From Mycobacterium senriense (GTDB lineage Bacteria; Actinomycetota; Actinomycetes; Mycobacteriales; Mycobacteriaceae), in contig NZ_AP024828.1 in NCBI RefSeq assembly GCF_019668465.1, positions 3,720,001-3,784,000 on the forward strand: a DNA stretch of 64,000 nt, given 5' to 3'. Positions 49,201-60,614 of this stretch are shown here, in pieces. The stretch's first letter is position 1. Each line of letters starts with the position of its first letter. The translations under genes were made by a program, and so were the position numbers. A model generated the notes under the pieces. The model was not told where the DNA came from and ran no database searches. It saw only the letters and a program-made list of their open reading frames with translations.

Positions 49201-50729
49201 TGGAATCCGCGCTGGCCGAGCTGCTGGCCGAGCTGCTCGGGCAGCCGCGCGTCGACGTCACCGCGGACTTCCTGCAGCTGGGCCTGGACAGCATCATGGC
49301 GTTGTCGGTGGTACAAGCGGCTCGCGCACGCGGAATCGCGCTGCGCGCCAGGCTCATCCTCGAATGCAGCAACGTCCGCGAACTGGCCGGGGCGATCGAC
49401 TCGGAAACCACGGCCGCCGCCCAGCAGGCGGACACCGAATTTGGACCAATGCCGTTGCTGCCCAACGGCCGATGGCTCTACGAATTCGGCGATCCGCGCC
49501 GGCTCGCGCAGACCGAAGCGATCCGGTTGCCCGAGACCCTGCGCCGCGAGCAGTTGGATGCGGCCCTGGCAAGCATCATCGAGGGTCACGAGGTGCTGCA
49601 CACCCGGGTGGACCGCTCCACCATGACCTTGGTGCCGGTGCCCGCCGCAGACATCGTCGACGTGGTCAAAGAGGTTGAGGTGGTCGGCGATCTGGCCGCG
49701 GTGGTAGCCGCCCACGTCGCCGAGGCCGTCGACCGCCTGGATCCCGAACGCGGAAGGCTGCTGTCCGCCGTGTGGTTGCGACCGCCGGCGGGGGAGAGCG
49801 TCCTGCTGCTGGCCGCGCACGTCGTCGCGCTGGATCCGGCGTCGTGGCGCGTGATCCTCGGCGAACTCGGTGCCGCGCTGACGGCGTCGGCCACCGGCCA
49901 CTCGCCGGCGCCCGTCCGCGAGCACACCAGCTATCGCCGCTGGGCGGACGCGCTGACCGCGCGGGCGCATCGGTTGGACACGGTGCGATTCTGGGCGTCC
50001 CAACTGGACGGCGACGATCCCGACCTCGGTGCCAGGAGGCTCGATCCGAGCCGCGATCGCGCTCGCGACCTGATCGTCCGCAACGCCGCCACCGACGCCG
50101 ACGTCACCCGCCGGCTGCTGGAGTCGGGGCTGCCATTGCCCACGCTGCTGATCGCCGCGACCGCGACGACGGTTACGCGCTGGCGCGAGATGCGCGGCCA
50201 GGCCACCCCGCCCCCGCTGTTGGCACTCGAAACACACGGCCGCGCGGACGATTTGGTGGACGGGCCGGGCGTACACACCATCGACACCGGCGACACGGTC
50301 GGGTTGCTTAGCTCCATCTATCCGGTGCGGCTCGACTCGACGGATCCGCGCGAGGTGGGGAAGAAGTTGGCGGCCATCCCCGGCGATGGACTCGACTACG
50401 GGTTGCTGCGCTACTTGCGCGACGACACCGCCGAGCGGCTCGCCGGTTATTCACCACCGCAGCTGCTGCTGAATTATCTCGGCGCCGCGCACACCGGCGG
50501 CGGCACCGGACTCCGGCTCGAGCGCGAGCTACTCGCCGGGTCGTCGCCGGTCCCGGAGCCGGAACTGGCGGTGCGCCACGAACTGACCATCGCCGCGCTG
50601 GTGCTGAATTATGACGGGGAGCGGGTTCTGGCCGCGCAGTGGCGCGCCCTGCCCGACATTCTCGATGGCGCAGATATTGCTGCGCTGCAAGAACTTTGGG
50701 TTGATTCGCTGCGGGAGATGGTGAAATGA
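46293..50729 (+). CDS. mbtF: NRPS MbtF, C-A-T plus degenerate epimerase-like domain
   Basis: 1478 residues: C (HHIVIDG, His148-149), A ([10 protein letters not shown], pocket Asp657 in FAFDAAW, NCYGPTE, NGKLDE), T (LGLDSI, Ser1000), then a C-superfamily domain from about 1050. That last domain has [16 protein letters not shown] and LLNYLGAA, hallmarks of epimerisation domains, but its HHxxxDG reads A1175-H-V-V-A-L-D, so the first His is lost. It adds the final lysine-type residue, which becomes the cyclic hydroxamate. Length is close to M. tuberculosis MbtF (1461). ATGA overlaps join it to mbtE and mbtG. Confidence 0.93.
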   Translation: MTAAQTDVAPDIEDVMALSPLQEGLYSLTTLAEFADGEAADDPYVIGIAADISGELDVALLRECAEQMLVRHPNLRASFFSRGIPRPVQIVPSRVELPWRLVAAAPDDVPALETGERQRPFGLERGPAIRFLLIELPGARWRLVLTAHHIVIDGWSLPVFVNEMMILYQAGGDPSALPAAPRPYRDYIGWLASRDPETSQRVWREHLAGLPGPTLLAASLGSIETTDGQQTALPRTTKLRLPADATGRLVEDTRSRGITVNTLMQMAWALVLSRLTDTRDVVFGVTVSGRPPELTGVETMVGLFINTVPLRVRLDPAATAGEQCRAVQRDAALLREHSHLGHAQLRALGGVGEMFDTLLVYENFPMDGLTAGGELTAGGATFRPSALQTLSHFPIAIAAHMEAGELVVLIEAIDGALGAIPAEAFGQRVLTAAERLLQDWERPLRDVSVLLGDEADPLRAAGAPTPVSRLSIHARFAEAAARTPDSPAVSWAGGTLSYRELDLHATRLAARLAHQGVKCETPVGIRLSRGPQYIIAILAVLKAGGMCVPMEPGMPPERVDSILRQSGASIVLDEQLIAELLDAGEPHDDFNPVDVPPAQAAYVVFTSGTTGEPKGVIGTHGAVGAYADDHLDRVLRPAASKLGRPLRIAHAWSFAFDAAWQPLVGLLDGHGVHVVDEQTQTDAEALVALIAAHGIDMIDTTPSMFAQLQAFGLLTEAPLTVLALGGEAVGSAAWTRIRNTCGTSSMAAYNCYGPTETTVEAVVAAIAEHDEPAIGRPTRHTRGYVLDSALRPVPCGATGELYLGGAQLARGYLGRAPETAARFVADPFAAAERMYRTGDLVRRLPDGSAQYVGRADAQVKIRGHRVEPGEIAAALESHPAVRHAGVLVQQRGAVARLTAYVATDSAADRPTTAKLRGMLSTRLPRYMVPQRIILVDEIPLTPNGKLDENALAAFDHAESEVGAATPETAMESALAELLAELLGQPRVDVTADFLQLGLDSIMALSVVQAARARGIALRARLILECSNVRELAGAIDSETTAAAQQADTEFGPMPLLPNGRWLYEFGDPRRLAQTEAIRLPETLRREQLDAALASIIEGHEVLHTRVDRSTMTLVPVPAADIVDVVKEVEVVGDLAAVVAAHVAEAVDRLDPERGRLLSAVWLRPPAGESVLLLAAHVVALDPASWRVILGELGAALTASATGHSPAPVREHTSYRRWADALTARAHRLDTVRFWASQLDGDDPDLGARRLDPSRDRARDLIVRNAATDADVTRRLLESGLPLPTLLIAATATTVTRWREMRGQATPPPLLALETHGRADDLVDGPGVHTIDTGDTVGLLSSIYPVRLDSTDPREVGKKLAAIPGDGLDYGLLRYLRDDTAERLAGYSPPQLLLNYLGAAHTGGGTGLRLERELLAGSSPVPEPELAVRHELTIAALVLNYDGERVLAAQWRALPDILDGADIAALQELWVDSLREMVK

Positions 50730-52012
50730 GCACAATTGCGATCGTGGGCGCTGGGGCCAAGGCGGTGGCTGTGGCAGCCAAGGCCTTCGCGCTGCGCGAA
50801 ATGGGCGTCGAGGTTCCCGACGTGGTGGCGGTGGAGCGGATCGGCGTCGCGGCGAACTGGCAGGCCAGCGGCGGCTGGACCGATGGCGCGCATCGGTTGG
50901 GTACCAGCCCCGAAAAGGACGTCGGGTTTCCGTACCGCTCGGCGCTGGTGCCGCGCCGCAACGCCGAACTCGACGAGCGGATGACCCGCTACAGCTGGCA
51001 GTCCTATCTCATCGCGACGGCCTCGTTCGCGGAGTGGATCGACCGCGGCAGGCCGGCGCCGACGCATCGCCGATGGAGCCAGTACCTGAGTTGGGTCGCG
51101 CATCACGTGGGCATGAATGTGGTGCACGGTGGCGTCGAGCGATTGGCGATCACCGGAGACCGCTGGGCGCTGGACACCCACGAGACCACCGTGCACGCCG
51201 ACGCCTTGATGATCACCGGCCCTGGCCAGGCCGAAAAGTCTTTGCTTCCAGGCAATCCGCGCGTGCTGTCGATCGCCCAGTTCTGGGACCGCGCCGCCAA
51301 TCACGACCGGATCCATGCGGAGCGGGTGGCCGTGATCGGCGGTGGCGAGACGGCCGCGGCGATGCTCTATGAGCTGTTCCGGCACCGGGTTTCCAGCATC
51401 ACTGTGATTTCGCCGCAAGCTACGTTGTTCACCCGCGGCGAGGGGTTTTTCGAGAACTCACTGTTCTCCGATCCCACCAACTGGCCGGCCCTGACGCTTG
51501 CCGAACGCCGTGATGCGTTGGCGCGCACCGACCGTGGGGTGTTTTCGTCCCACGTGCAGGAAGCGTTGCTGGCCGACGATCGCATCCACCACCTGCGTGG
51601 CCGCGTCGCCCACGCGGTGGGCAAGGAGGGGCAGATCCGGTTGACGCTGTCCACCAACCGCGGCAGCGAGAATCTCGAGACGGTACACGGATTTGATCTC
51701 GTCATCGACGGTTCCGGCGCTGACTCGCTTTGGTTCGCACCGCTATTCAGCCAGGAAGCCCTTGATCTGTTAGAACTCGCTCTCGGTGGGCCCCTGACTT
51801 CGGAGCGGCTGCAGGAGGCGATAGGTTATGACCTGGCCGTCACCGACGTGACACCCAAGTTGTTCCTGCCAAACCTGTCAGGACTCACCCAGGGGCCCGG
51901 ATTTCCCAACCTGAGCTGCCTTGGGCTGCTATCCGACCGGGTATTGGGATCCACCGTCAGCCCGTCCAAGTATCCCGTGGGGAGGAGACACGATGAGCGC
52001 GAACCCGTTTGA
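50726..52012 (+). CDS. mbtG: Lysine N6-monooxygenase MbtG
   Basis: The 428-residue flavoprotein has an N-terminal FAD motif [13 protein letters not shown] (residues 7-19) and a second nucleotide motif [12 protein letters not shown] near 200. It hydroxylates the side-chain nitrogen of lysine (or the acylated residue) to make the iron-binding hydroxamates, using NADPH and O2. The GxGxK in place of GxGxxG at the FAD site is typical of MbtG. ATG overlaps the mbtF stop, and the gene end overlaps mbtH by 20 bases. Confidence 0.94.
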   Translation: MSTIAIVGAGAKAVAVAAKAFALREMGVEVPDVVAVERIGVAANWQASGGWTDGAHRLGTSPEKDVGFPYRSALVPRRNAELDERMTRYSWQSYLIATASFAEWIDRGRPAPTHRRWSQYLSWVAHHVGMNVVHGGVERLAITGDRWALDTHETTVHADALMITGPGQAEKSLLPGNPRVLSIAQFWDRAANHDRIHAERVAVIGGGETAAAMLYELFRHRVSSITVISPQATLFTRGEGFFENSLFSDPTNWPALTLAERRDALARTDRGVFSSHVQEALLADDRIHHLRGRVAHAVGKEGQIRLTLSTNRGSENLETVHGFDLVIDGSGADSLWFAPLFSQEALDLLELALGGPLTSERLQEAIGYDLAVTDVTPKLFLPNLSGLTQGPGFPNLSCLGLLSDRVLGSTVSPSKYPVGRRHDEREPV

Positions 52013-52208
52013 TGACGACAACGCGACTTTTGTGGTGCTGGTCAACGACGAAGGCCAGCACAGCCTGTGGCCGACTTTCGCTGACACACCGGCCGGCTGG
52101 CGGGTGGTGTTCGGTGCGGCCAGTCGCGCGGAATGCCTGCAGTACGTGGAAGAGAACTGGTCGGACATCCGGCCCAAGAGCCTGATCGAGGCGCTCGCCG
52201 GGGAGTAG
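51993..52208 (+). CDS. mbtH: MbtH NRPS accessory protein
   Basis: 71 residues, the length of M. tuberculosis Mbt[25 protein letters not shown] and the later PAGW and W-S-D-I-R-P match the family signature, including the conserved Trp residues that contact adenylation domains. It stabilises and activates the A domains of the mbt NRPSs. ATG 51993 follows GGGGAGGAGA; the longer frame is mbtG shadow. Confidence 0.96.
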   Translation: MSANPFDDDNATFVVLVNDEGQHSLWPTFADTPAGWRVVFGAASRAECLQYVEENWSDIRPKSLIEALAGE

Positions 52209-52270
52209 CAGGGTCTGCGGCGGCGAGATTTTTGCCGCTACACACTTACGGCACAGAGCGTGTTTTCGTC

Positions 52271-52349
52271 CGTAGCGTCCGTAGCGTCGTCGTAACGTGA
52301 CCGACCTGAGACACAAATTCCCGAGTCACAGGGCACACTTACACCATCT
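52271..52349 (+). promoter_or_regulatory. Upstream region of the first Mtb12 paralogue
   Basis: A tandem 9-base repeat CGTAGCGTC (52271-52279, 52280-52288) is followed by CGTAACGT (52291-52298) and TACACCATCT (52340-52349). CGTAACGT, GGGCAC and TACACCATCT recur with nearly the same spacing before the second paralogue (53156-53216), so promoter and gene were duplicated together. The sigma factor cannot be named. Confidence 0.5.
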
Positions 52350-52427
52350 TCAACCATGGAGACGTGTGACCGTGTGCGGCGATCCGCAGGATTTCCGCCA
52401 CGGTCCATGTGCATCGAAGGGGGACCT

Positions 52428-52964
52428 GTGAAATCCGTGAAGTCCATTGCCACGGGCGTGGCGGCACTGACCGCCATTGGCGGCGCCGCCGCCGGCGTGG
52501 CTTCCATTGCAGCACCGATCGGCCTGGATCAGGTGCAACTGGCTGCGGTCGGCGCGCCACTGCCGCAGGACCCGCCGCCGCCTCCGCCCCCGCCGCCGGG
52601 AGCGCCGGGGCAGTTGCCGACGGCGGATCAGTTGGCCAACCTCTGCACGCAGGCCACCGATCCCGGCGTCAACTACCGGGACAAGAACAACCTCGTTGAA
52701 AACGGCGTCAGCCAAAACGAGGGTATGGTGGCCGACCACGACCTGCGGAAGGCTTACCGGAACGGGAACTTCCCCGAGCAGTTCAACGTGACGAACATCG
52801 CGCCGGCGGGCCCGAATATGGCCCAGGCCGATGTGGCCATCACGGGGCCGAAGTTCGCCGGACCGGTCAACAAGCACCTTGTGTTCGTCAACCAGAACGG
52901 AAACTGGGTCTTGCAGCACGACGCGGCGCTTGCTCTGGTGCAGGCGGCGACGGCGACCAACTAA
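52428..52964 (+). CDS. Mtb12/CFP-2-like secreted antigen, paralogue 1
   Basis: 178 residues with a signal peptide (KSVKSIATGVAALTAIGGAAAG...), then a nine-proline run after LPQDP and the Mtb12-type domain (GVNYRDKNNLVENGVSQNEG..., ending FVNQNGNWVLQHDAALAL). The family (Rv2376c) is a small secreted protein of unknown role. GTG 52428 follows GAAGGGGG; an ATG 7 codons upstream lies in the leader. It is less like M. tuberculosis Mtb12 than the next gene and has a divergent C-terminal half. Confidence 0.85.
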   Translation: MKSVKSIATGVAALTAIGGAAAGVASIAAPIGLDQVQLAAVGAPLPQDPPPPPPPPPGAPGQLPTADQLANLCTQATDPGVNYRDKNNLVENGVSQNEGMVADHDLRKAYRNGNFPEQFNVTNIAPAGPNMAQADVAITGPKFAGPVNKHLVFVNQNGNWVLQHDAALALVQAATATN

Positions 52965-53004
52965 AACAGTTCGGCGACTTCGTCGAGCGACACCGACGTT
53001 TCAA

Positions 53005-53046
53005 GCGAAACCCATGCGCCTCCGTGCGGCGGCGCATGGGTTTCGC
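53005..53046. terminator. Perfect 16-base hairpin after Mtb12 paralogue 1
   Basis: GCGAAACCCATGCGCC (53005-53020) and its exact complement (53031-53046) flank a 10-base loop, followed by CTCTTTCAAT. It starts 41 bases after the stop and should end transcription, although the T-tract is short, as is common in mycobacteria. Confidence 0.7.
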
Positions 53047-53155
53047 CTCTTTCAATGCCCCTGGTACGCAATCACGGTCGCCCCGGTGGCGGACCGAGGC
53101 ACGTCTTCGCACAGCCGGCGCACAGTTTGCTCTTGTTTGTCCCACATCGGCTCGC

Positions 53156-53216
53156 CGTAACGTATCGGTGCCGAGGCACGACATACCCAGACGCAACGGG
53201 CACGCCTACACCATCT
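53156..53216 (+). promoter_or_regulatory. Upstream region of the second Mtb12 paralogue
   Basis: CGTAACGT (53156-53163), GGGCAC and TACACCATCT (53207-53216) repeat the block before paralogue 1, with a 51-base instead of 49-base interval. The -10 element probably overlaps TACACC, about 65 bases before the ATG. Confidence 0.5.
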
Positions 53217-53278
53217 GAGCCGCCACGATAGGCGGGGCGGATTGTGCGTCGAATTTTGTGCCCACCGAAGGGGGAACC

Positions 53279-53803
53279 ATGAAGACCGTCAAGACCCTTG
53301 CCACCGCGGTGGCAGCGCTGGCCATCGTCGGGGGCGCCGCCGCCGGCGTGGCTTCCGTCGCGACACCGAGTTCGCTGGCCGCCGGGGTGCGGCTGGCCAC
53401 CGTCGGTGCGCCGCTTCCGCAGGATCCGCCGCCGGCACAGCCGGTCGCCGGTGCCGACGTGCCGACTCCGGATCAGCTGACAGGCGTGCTCAACAGCCTC
53501 GCCGACCCGAACGTGTCGTTCAACAGCAAGGGCAATCTGGTGCAGGGCGGCATCAGTGGCATGGAAGCGCACGTCGCGGACAAGAAGCTGCAGAAGGCCG
53601 CCAAGAACGGCGACCTGCCGCTGTCGTTCGACGTCACCAACATCCAGCCGGCCGCGGCGGCCGGTTCGGCGACCGCCGACGTTGCGGTCTCCGGCCCCAA
53701 GCTGACGTCGCCGGTCACGCAGAACGTCACCTTCGTCAATCAGGGCGGCTGGGTGCTGTCGCGGTCGTCGGCGATGGAGCTGTTGCAGGCCGCCGGTCAG
53801 TGA
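53279..53803 (+). CDS. mtb12: Low molecular weight antigen Mtb12 (CFP-2)
   Basis: 174 residues: signal peptide [31 protein letters not shown], then the Mtb12 domain ([44 protein letters not shown]). This is the orthologue of Rv2376c, which also lies next to mbtH in M. tuberculosis. ATG 53279 follows GAAGGGGG. It ends 7 bases inside the converging sigma-factor gene. Secreted; molecular function unknown. Confidence 0.93.
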   Translation: MKTVKTLATAVAALAIVGGAAAGVASVATPSSLAAGVRLATVGAPLPQDPPPAQPVAGADVPTPDQLTGVLNSLADPNVSFNSKGNLVQGGISGMEAHVADKKLQKAAKNGDLPLSFDVTNIQPAAAAGSATADVAVSGPKLTSPVTQNVTFVNQGGWVLSRSSAMELLQAAGQ

Positions 53804-54693
53804 TCGGCGCCCAGCGCGCCCAGGTCTAACCGGGCGATGCGCGCCGGATCCGCGAGTACATCGATCGCTCGAATCCGGCCGTCGCGCACCACGAAACCCA
53901 TCACGGATGCCGCCCGGCCGGCGATGAAAATCACCGCGCCGGCGGCACCGTTGATGGTCGCGGCACGCGCCTCGCGCTCCGAGCCCGCGTAGCCGCGGGC
54001 CAGCTCGGCCACCGCGGCCGCGCCCTCGGCGCGGAAGACGGGCGCGGCGCCGCCGAAATCACCCCGCAGCACCACGTCGGGATGGAGCACCGCGACCAGG
54101 CGGTCGAAGTCGCCACTGCGCCCCGCCGCGAAGAAGGCATCGACCACCTCGCGTTGCGCGGCCAACGTGCCGTCGGGAACCGGATCGGCCTGCTCGATCC
54201 GGCGTCGTGCCCGGCTGGCCAGCTTGCGGGCCGACTGCGGCGTCCGGTCGACGATCGGCGCGATCTGATCGAACGGCACGGTGAAGACGTCGTGCAGGAC
54301 GAACGCCAGCCGCTCGGCCGGCGGCAACGTGTCCAGCACCACGAACAGCGCCAGCCCCACCGCGTCGGCCAACATCGCGCGGTGCTCGGGGTCGAATTCA
54401 CCCTCTGCGTCCACGATCGGATCCGGCAGGTGACCGATCAGTTCATCGCCGCCGTGAGTCCGGCGGTCGCGCAACATGTTCAGACAGATGCGTGCCACCA
54501 CCGTGGTCAGCCAGGCGTCCAGGTTGGCGATGCCCTCCCCGCCGCCCGATTCGGCGCTGCGGCTCAACCGCAGCCACGCCTCCTGCACCGCGTCCTGGGC
54601 GTCGTCGATCGAGCCCAGCATGCGGTAGGCGATGGCGCCCAGCTGCGGGCGGGCCGCCTCGAAGCGCGCCGCCAGTGCCCCCTGCGCCGTCAC
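53797..54693 (-). CDS. ECF41-type RNA polymerase sigma factor with SnoaL-like tail
   Basis: 298 residues. Sigma region 2 ([21 protein letters not shown]) and region 4 ([44 protein letters not shown]) are followed by an NTF2/SnoaL-like domain from about residue 190, the ECF41 (SigJ-like) layout in which the tail replaces an anti-sigma factor. ATG overlaps the stop of the carboxymuconolactone-decarboxylase gene, the usual ECF41 target. Confidence 0.9.
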   Translation of the reverse strand: MTAQGALAARFEAARPQLGAIAYRMLGSIDDAQDAVQEAWLRLSRSAESGGGEGIANLDAWLTTVVARICLNMLRDRRTHGGDELIGHLPDPIVDAEGEFDPEHRAMLADAVGLALFVVLDTLPPAERLAFVLHDVFTVPFDQIAPIVDRTPQSARKLASRARRRIEQADPVPDGTLAAQREVVDAFFAAGRSGDFDRLVAVLHPDVVLRGDFGGAAPVFRAEGAAAVAELARGYAGSEREARAATINGAAGAVIFIAGRAASVMGFVVRDGRIRAIDVLADPARIARLDLGALGADH

Positions 54694-55286
54694 GGCCGAT
54701 CGGTCTCAGGCAAGGCGCACACCCGGTCACCGGAAAAACCCGACGACCCGATGTCGAGCGCGATGTTGAAACGGGCCCGAAGGTTGCCCAGCGTGATCAC
54801 GTGGGTCAGGCCGACGAGCTGGGCGGCGTCGAAATGCGTGCGCAGCGCGTCGAACAGTTCATCGCTCACCTCGACCGGGGTGCGGCTGATCGCGGTGGCG
54901 TACCGCAGGATCAGCTTGTCGACGTCGGAGAAGCACGGCGCGTTCTGATAATCGGAGAGGGCCAACAGCTCTTCGTCGCTCATGCCCCAGCGGCGCGCGA
55001 TCTGTGAGCCGAGGTCGATGCAGTATTCGCAGCGCACCGTCGTCGCCGCTTTGAGCTCGGCCAGCGCCCGCTGGCGGGGACTGAGGACGTCCAGCTTGGA
55101 CTCGGCCTGCTCCAACTTGCCGTAGGCGTTGAGCAACCGCGGGATGTGCGCATACATCCGCAGCGGTTCCAGCATCCCCGCGGTTTCCAGCCCGGTCATC
55201 TGCGCGAGCTTGCGCTTGGTGAAAAAGAAAGCGATCTTGGCGCCGAGGCCGGCGTCGCGGTCGGAGACTCCTTGCAGCCGTGGCAT
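54690..55286 (-). CDS. Carboxymuconolactone decarboxylase/AhpD-like protein
   Basis: 198 residues, with the AhpD-type redox motif C-E-Y-C in ATTVRCEYCIDLGSQ and a helical CMD fold. Proteins of this family are the standard partners of ECF41 sigma factors and probably act in peroxide or thiol redox defence. ATG 55286 has GGAGG upstream. It is first in the pair and likely transcribed by its own sigma factor. Confidence 0.88.
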   Translation of the reverse strand: MPRLQGVSDRDAGLGAKIAFFFTKRKLAQMTGLETAGMLEPLRMYAHIPRLLNAYGKLEQAESKLDVLSPRQRALAELKAATTVRCEYCIDLGSQIARRWGMSDEELLALSDYQNAPCFSDVDKLILRYATAISRTPVEVSDELFDALRTHFDAAQLVGLTHVITLGNLRARFNIALDIGSSGFSGDRVCALPETDRP

Positions 55287-55363
55287 GGCGATCCTCCTGG
55301 CAAGTTGTGTTGTTAACCAACGTCCTTACTAGGTCGACACGCGGCGAGGTCCGAACGTGACAA

Positions 55364-55678
55364 TTACCCGGGCGCGCCCAGCGGCATATCCATGTCGTAC
55401 ACGCGGGCGTGCAGCACGGTGCGGTTCCGCAGCGCGGCGCGCACCGCACGATGCAGGCCGTCTTCGAGATAGGTGATGCCCTTCCACCGCACCGCGTGCG
55501 GGAAGAGATCGCCGTAGAAGGTGGAGTCCTCGGAGAGCAGGCGGTCCAGCGCGAGCACCGTTGTGGTGGTGACCAATTCGTCGAGCCGGATCTGCTGCGG
55601 CGGTATCTGGGACCAATCCCGGTAGGACAGGTTGTGTTCGGGATACGGCTTGCCGTCGCGTACGCCCTTGAAAATCAT
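55364..55678 (-). CDS. Conserved hypothetical protein (Rv2375-like)
   Basis: 104 residues; the text LPPQQIRLDELVTTTTVLAL-type and YLEDGLHRAVRAALRNRTVLHARV match Rv2375, which holds the same place beside hrcA in M. tuberculosis. The DGLHR segment recalls the DGHHR of ParB/sulfiredoxin-fold proteins, but the rest of that domain is not evident. ATG 55678 follows AAAGG. It is divergent from hrcA. Function unknown. Confidence 0.85.
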   Translation of the reverse strand: MIFKGVRDGKPYPEHNLSYRDWSQIPPQQIRLDELVTTTTVLALDRLLSEDSTFYGDLFPHAVRWKGITYLEDGLHRAVRAALRNRTVLHARVYDMDMPLGAPG

Positions 55679-55799
55679 CGGCCGACCTTTCCCGACTCAT
55701 TGCTGCGGCCCGACCGGTTCATTCTGGAAAGGCTAGCCGGGGCGACTTTCGTCAGCACCGATGCGTGCGCAGAAAGTCGTCCGAGCGCTCGTAAAATGA

Positions 55800-56867
<1,068 letters not shown>

Positions 56868-56923
56868 ACGCGCACCCGCAGGGTGGGTAGGCGCGGGAAA
56901 GACCAGGTATAGGAGAGTCAAGC

Positions 56924-58072
56924 GTGGCACGCGATTACTACGGGATGCTCGGCGTGGGCAGAAACGCCAGCGACGCGGAGATCAAGCGCGCGTATCGCAA
57001 GCTGGCGCGCGAACTGCATCCGGACGTCAACCCCGACGAGGCCGCGCAGGCGAAATTCAAGGAGATCAGCGTCGCCTATGAGGTGCTGAGCGACCCCGAG
57101 AAGCGGCGGGTCGTCGACCTTGGCGGGGATCCGATGGAGAACGCCGCCGCCGCGGGCGGTGGTTTCGGCGCCGGATTCGGCGGGCTGGGCGACGTGTTCG
57201 AGGCCTTCTTCGGCGGCGGCTTCAGCGGCGGCACGACCTCCCGCGGCCCCATCGGACGGGTGCGGCCGGGCTCGGACTCGCTGCTGCGGATGCGGCTCGA
57301 CCTCGAGGAATGCGCCACCGGCGTCACCAAGCAGGTCACCGTCGACACCGCGGTGCTGTGCGACCGATGCCAGGGCAAGGGCACCAACGGCGATTCGGCG
57401 CCGGTGCCGTGCGACACCTGCGGTGGCCGCGGCGAGGTCCAGACGGTGCAGCGCTCGCTGCTGGGCCAGGTGATGACCTCTCGGCCGTGCCCGACCTGCC
57501 GTGGCGTCGGCGTCGTCATCCCCGACCCGTGCCACCAGTGCATGGGTGACGGCCGGGTGCGGGCCCGCCGTGAGATCAGCGTCAAGATTCCCGCCGGTGT
57601 CGGCGACGGCATGCGCGTGCGGCTCGCGGCCCAGGGTGAGGTCGGGCCCGGCGGCGGCCCCGCCGGGGACCTTTATGTGGAGGTACACGAACAGCCCCAC
57701 GACGTCTTCGTCCGCGAAGGCGACGACCTGCACTGCACCGTCTCGGTGCCGATGGTCGACGCGGCGCTGGGCGCCACCGTCACCGTCGACGCCATTCTGG
57801 ACGGCGTCAGCGAGATCACCATCCCGCCCGGCACCCAACCGGCATCGGTCATCACGCTGCGCGGCCACGGCATGCCGCACCTGCGGTCCGGCACCCGGGG
57901 CGATCTGCACGTGCACGTCGAGGTCGTGGTTCCGGCCCGGTTGGATCACCGCGACACCGAATTGCTGCGCGAGCTCAAGATGCGCCGCAGCCGCGACGTA
58001 CCCGAGGTCCGCTCGACCCACGCCGGCGGCGGCCTGTTCAGCCGGCTCCGCGAAACCTTCACCGGACGCTAG
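56924..58072 (+). CDS. dnaJ2: Co-chaperone DnaJ2
   Basis: 382 residues, equal to M. tuberculosis DnaJ2. J domain with HPD ([11 protein letters not shown]) at about residues 30-40, a Gly-rich segment, and four zinc motifs [24 protein letters not shown] and CHQCMGDG, then the substrate-binding C-terminal domains. It stimulates DnaK. GTG 56924 follows AGGAGAG. It lies between hrcA and rsmE and is probably cotranscribed with them. Confidence 0.97.
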   Translation: MARDYYGMLGVGRNASDAEIKRAYRKLARELHPDVNPDEAAQAKFKEISVAYEVLSDPEKRRVVDLGGDPMENAAAAGGGFGAGFGGLGDVFEAFFGGGFSGGTTSRGPIGRVRPGSDSLLRMRLDLEECATGVTKQVTVDTAVLCDRCQGKGTNGDSAPVPCDTCGGRGEVQTVQRSLLGQVMTSRPCPTCRGVGVVIPDPCHQCMGDGRVRARREISVKIPAGVGDGMRVRLAAQGEVGPGGGPAGDLYVEVHEQPHDVFVREGDDLHCTVSVPMVDAALGATVTVDAILDGVSEITIPPGTQPASVITLRGHGMPHLRSGTRGDLHVHVEVVVPARLDHRDTELLRELKMRRSRDVPEVRSTHAGGGLFSRLRETFTGR

Positions 58073-58096
58073 TCGGGAGCCTGAGAAGGCGCGCAC

Positions 58097-58945
58097 ATGG
58101 TCGCGACCCTGTTCTACCTCGACGCTCTGCCGCAGCCCGGCTCGCTCGCCGTGCTGGGCGGTGACGAGGGCTTTCACGCCGCCACCGTGCGGCGGATCCG
58201 TCCCGGCGAGCGGCTCGTGCTGGGCGACGGCGCCGGAGCTTTGGCCCACTGCGAGGTGGAGCACGCCGGGCGCGACGGGCTGCGCGCGCGGGTGCTTGAG
58301 CGCTGGAGCGTCCCGCCCGGATCGCCGGCTGTGACGGTCGTGCAGGCGCTGCCCAAGTCGGAGCGTTCGGAGCTGGCCATCGAGCTGGCCACCGAAGCCG
58401 GCGCCGACGCGTTCCTGGCGTGGCAGGCCGCGCGGTGCGTGGCCAACTGGCAGGGCAACCGGGTCGACAAGGGGCTGCGCCGGTGGCGCGCAGTCGTCCG
58501 TTCTGCGGCCCGGCAATCCCGACGGGCGCACATCCCACCGGTCGACGGCGTGCTGTCCACCGCGGAGCTGACGCGGCGGATCCGTGACGAGGTGGCCGCC
58601 GGCGCGACGGCGCTGGCCCTGCACGAGTCGGCCACCCAACGACTCGCGGACATCGAGCTTTCACAAGCGAAATCACTACTGCTCGTCGTCGGCCCCGAAG
58701 GTGGGATCGCCGACGACGAGATGGCGGCGCTGTCCGACGCGGGCGCGGCGGCGGTGCGGCTCGGTCCCCAGGTGCTGCGGACGTCGACCGCCGCGGCGGT
58801 GGCCCTGGGCGCGCTCGGCGTGCTGACCCCGCGCTGGGACCGGCGTGGCGACATCCCGGCAAACGGCCTCACGCTGCAGGTTCGCGACACCGGTCCGTCG
58901 TCGAGTACGTTGCTGAACGCTGACCATCCCGGGCCCTCGGCGTAG
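58097..58945 (+). CDS. rsmE: 16S rRNA m3U1498 methyltransferase RsmE
   Basis: 282 residues of the SPOUT family. [39 protein letters not shown] and [18 protein letters not shown] form the knotted SAM site. It methylates U1498 of 16S rRNA. The last 25 residues after TPRWDRRG extend past the usual family end and are polar. ATG 58097 follows GAGAAGG. The orthologue is Rv2372c. Confidence 0.95.
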   Translation: MVATLFYLDALPQPGSLAVLGGDEGFHAATVRRIRPGERLVLGDGAGALAHCEVEHAGRDGLRARVLERWSVPPGSPAVTVVQALPKSERSELAIELATEAGADAFLAWQAARCVANWQGNRVDKGLRRWRAVVRSAARQSRRAHIPPVDGVLSTAELTRRIRDEVAAGATALALHESATQRLADIELSQAKSLLLVVGPEGGIADDEMAALSDAGAAAVRLGPQVLRTSTAAAVALGALGVLTPRWDRRGDIPANGLTLQVRDTGPSSSTLLNADHPGPSA

Positions 58946-59001
58946 ACTGAGACGGCCCAGCAACCCACCGACAAGCCGAGAAAGCAGGCATCGAGAGCCA
59001 C

Positions 59002-60060
59002 GTGACGCCCCGCGAGACCAGCGCTGCTGACGCAGCCGGAGCCGTCCCGGCCACCGCTCAGGTTCGCAGCAGCATCGACGTTCCGCCCGATGTCGTCATG
59101 GGCCTGTTGGGTTCGGCGGACCAGAACCTGCGGGCACTGGAGCGCAGCCTGAATGCCGATCTGCACGTGCGTGGCAATGCGGTCACCGTGGCGGGCGAGC
59201 CCGCCGATGTCGCGCTCGCCGAGCGGGTGATCTCCGAGCTGGTGGCCATCGTCGCCGGGGGTCAGTCGTTGACCCCGGAGGTGGTTCGGCACAGCGTCGC
59301 CATGCTGGCCGGCACCGACAACGAGTCACCGGCCGAAGTCCTCACGCTGGACATCCTGTCGCGGCGCGGAAAGACGATCCGGCCCAAGACGCTCAACCAG
59401 AAGCGCTACGTCGACGCCATCGACGCCAACACCATCGTCTTCGGGGTCGGCCCGGCGGGTACCGGCAAGACCTATCTGGCGATGGCCAAGGCGGTCAACG
59501 CCCTGCAGACCAAACAGGTCAGCCGCATCATCTTGACCCGCCCGGCCGTGGAAGCCGGTGAGCGCCTTGGCTTTTTGCCCGGCACGCTCAGCGAGAAGAT
59601 CGATCCGTATCTGCGGCCGTTGTATGACGCGCTGTACGAGATGATGGATCCCGAGCTGATCCCCAAATTGATGACCGCCGGGGTCATCGAGGTGGCGCCG
59701 CTGGCCTACATGCGCGGCCGCACCCTCAATTCCGCGTTCATCGTTCTCGACGAGGCGCAGAACACCACCGCCGAGCAGATGAAGATGTTCCTCACCCGAC
59801 TCGGCTTCGGATCGAAGATCGTTGTCACCGGCGACATCACGCAGGTCGATCTGCCGGGCGGCGCCAAGTCGGGCCTGCGCTCGGCGATGGAAATCCTGGA
59901 CAGCGTGGAGGACATTCACGTGGCCGAGTTGACCAGCGTGGACGTGGTTCGCCACCGGCTGGTCTCGGAGATCGTCGACGCCTATGCGAAGTTTGAAGAG
60001 CCCGGTCTGACGATGAATCGGGCGTCGCGGCGGGCGACGGGCTCGCGCGGTCGTCGATGA
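59002..60060 (+). CDS. phoH: PhoH-like ATPase
   Basis: 352 residues. Walker A GPAGTGKT near residue 155, Walker [10 protein letters not shown] near 246, and a C-terminal [10 protein letters not shown] motif identify a PhoH/RecD-fold ATPase. The N-terminal 130 residues include a KH-like nucleic-acid-binding segment. It pairs with YbeY, which follows after 20 bases, in RNA metabolism. GTG start 59002; the upstream ribosome site is weak. Orthologue Rv2368c; the PE_PGRS gene found nearby in M. tuberculosis is absent. Confidence 0.94.
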   Translation: MTPRETSAADAAGAVPATAQVRSSIDVPPDVVMGLLGSADQNLRALERSLNADLHVRGNAVTVAGEPADVALAERVISELVAIVAGGQSLTPEVVRHSVAMLAGTDNESPAEVLTLDILSRRGKTIRPKTLNQKRYVDAIDANTIVFGVGPAGTGKTYLAMAKAVNALQTKQVSRIILTRPAVEAGERLGFLPGTLSEKIDPYLRPLYDALYEMMDPELIPKLMTAGVIEVAPLAYMRGRTLNSAFIVLDEAQNTTAEQMKMFLTRLGFGSKIVVTGDITQVDLPGGAKSGLRSAMEILDSVEDIHVAELTSVDVVRHRLVSEIVDAYAKFEEPGLTMNRASRRATGSRGRR

Positions 60061-60080
60061 TGGTGCGGTGAGCGGGTTTT

Positions 60081-60614
60081 ATGAGCATTGAGGTATCCAA
60101 CGAATCGGGTATCGACGTCTCCGAAGCCGAGCTGATCAGCGTTGCGCGGTTCGTCATCGCCAAAATGGACGTCAACCCGGCGGCCGAGCTGTCGATGGTG
60201 CTGCTGGACACCGCCGCGATGGCCGACCTGCACATGCGCTGGATGGATCTGCCCGGCCCGACCGACGTGATGAGTTTTCCGATGGACGAGCTCGAGCCGG
60301 GTGGACGCCCGGACGCCCCCGAGCCGGGCGCCTCGATGCTGGGCGACATCGTGCTGTGCCCGGAATTCGCGGCCGGCCAGGCCGCCTCGGCGGGGCACAG
60401 CCTGGGGCACGAGCTGGCTTTGCTGACCATCCACGGCGTGCTTCACCTGATCGGCTACGACCACGGCGAGCCGGACGAGGAGAAGGAGATGTTCGCCCTG
60501 CAGGACCGGCTGCTCGAAGAGTGGGTCGCCGATCAGGTCGAGGCCTACCGCCAGGACCGCCAGGAGGAGCGGGACCGCCGATTGCTCGACAAGTCAAGGT
60601 ATTTCGACAATTGA
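60081..60614 (+). CDS. ybeY: rRNA maturation endonuclease YbeY
   Basis: 177 residues. [20 protein letters not shown] contains the zinc-binding HxxxHxxGYDH signature, and DVMSFPMDE precedes it. YbeY processes the 3' end of 16S rRNA and acts in ribosome quality control. ATG 60081. Its stop overlaps the TTG of the next gene. Confidence 0.96.
   Translation: MSIEVSNESGIDVSEAELISVARFVIAKMDVNPAAELSMVLLDTAAMADLHMRWMDLPGPTDVMSFPMDELEPGGRPDAPEPGASMLGDIVLCPEFAAGQAASAGHSLGHELALLTIHGVLHLIGYDHGEPDEEKEMFALQDRLLEEWVADQVEAYRQDRQEERDRRLLDKSRYFDN

Larger units (their letters stand above)
52965..53278. other. Intergenic region between the Mtb12 paralogues
   Basis: About 310 bases without a gene. It contains the long hairpin at 53005-53046 and the duplicated promoter-like block at 53156-53216. 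Confidence 0.55.

Noticed and set aside
52271..52288. CGTAGCGTC repeat as the start of a CRISPR or satellite
   Set aside because: Only two 9-base units with no spacers; at most a small promoter-proximal repeat.
55300..55345. ECF41 autoregulatory promoter before the CMD gene
   Set aside because: A TGTCGAC and a CGTT are present, but their spacing is too short for the TGTCACA/CGTC pattern, so I did not annotate it.
56918..58639. 573-codon minus-strand frame opposite dnaJ2 and rsmE
   Set aside because: Mirrors the third-position GC of the real genes; no recognisable protein.
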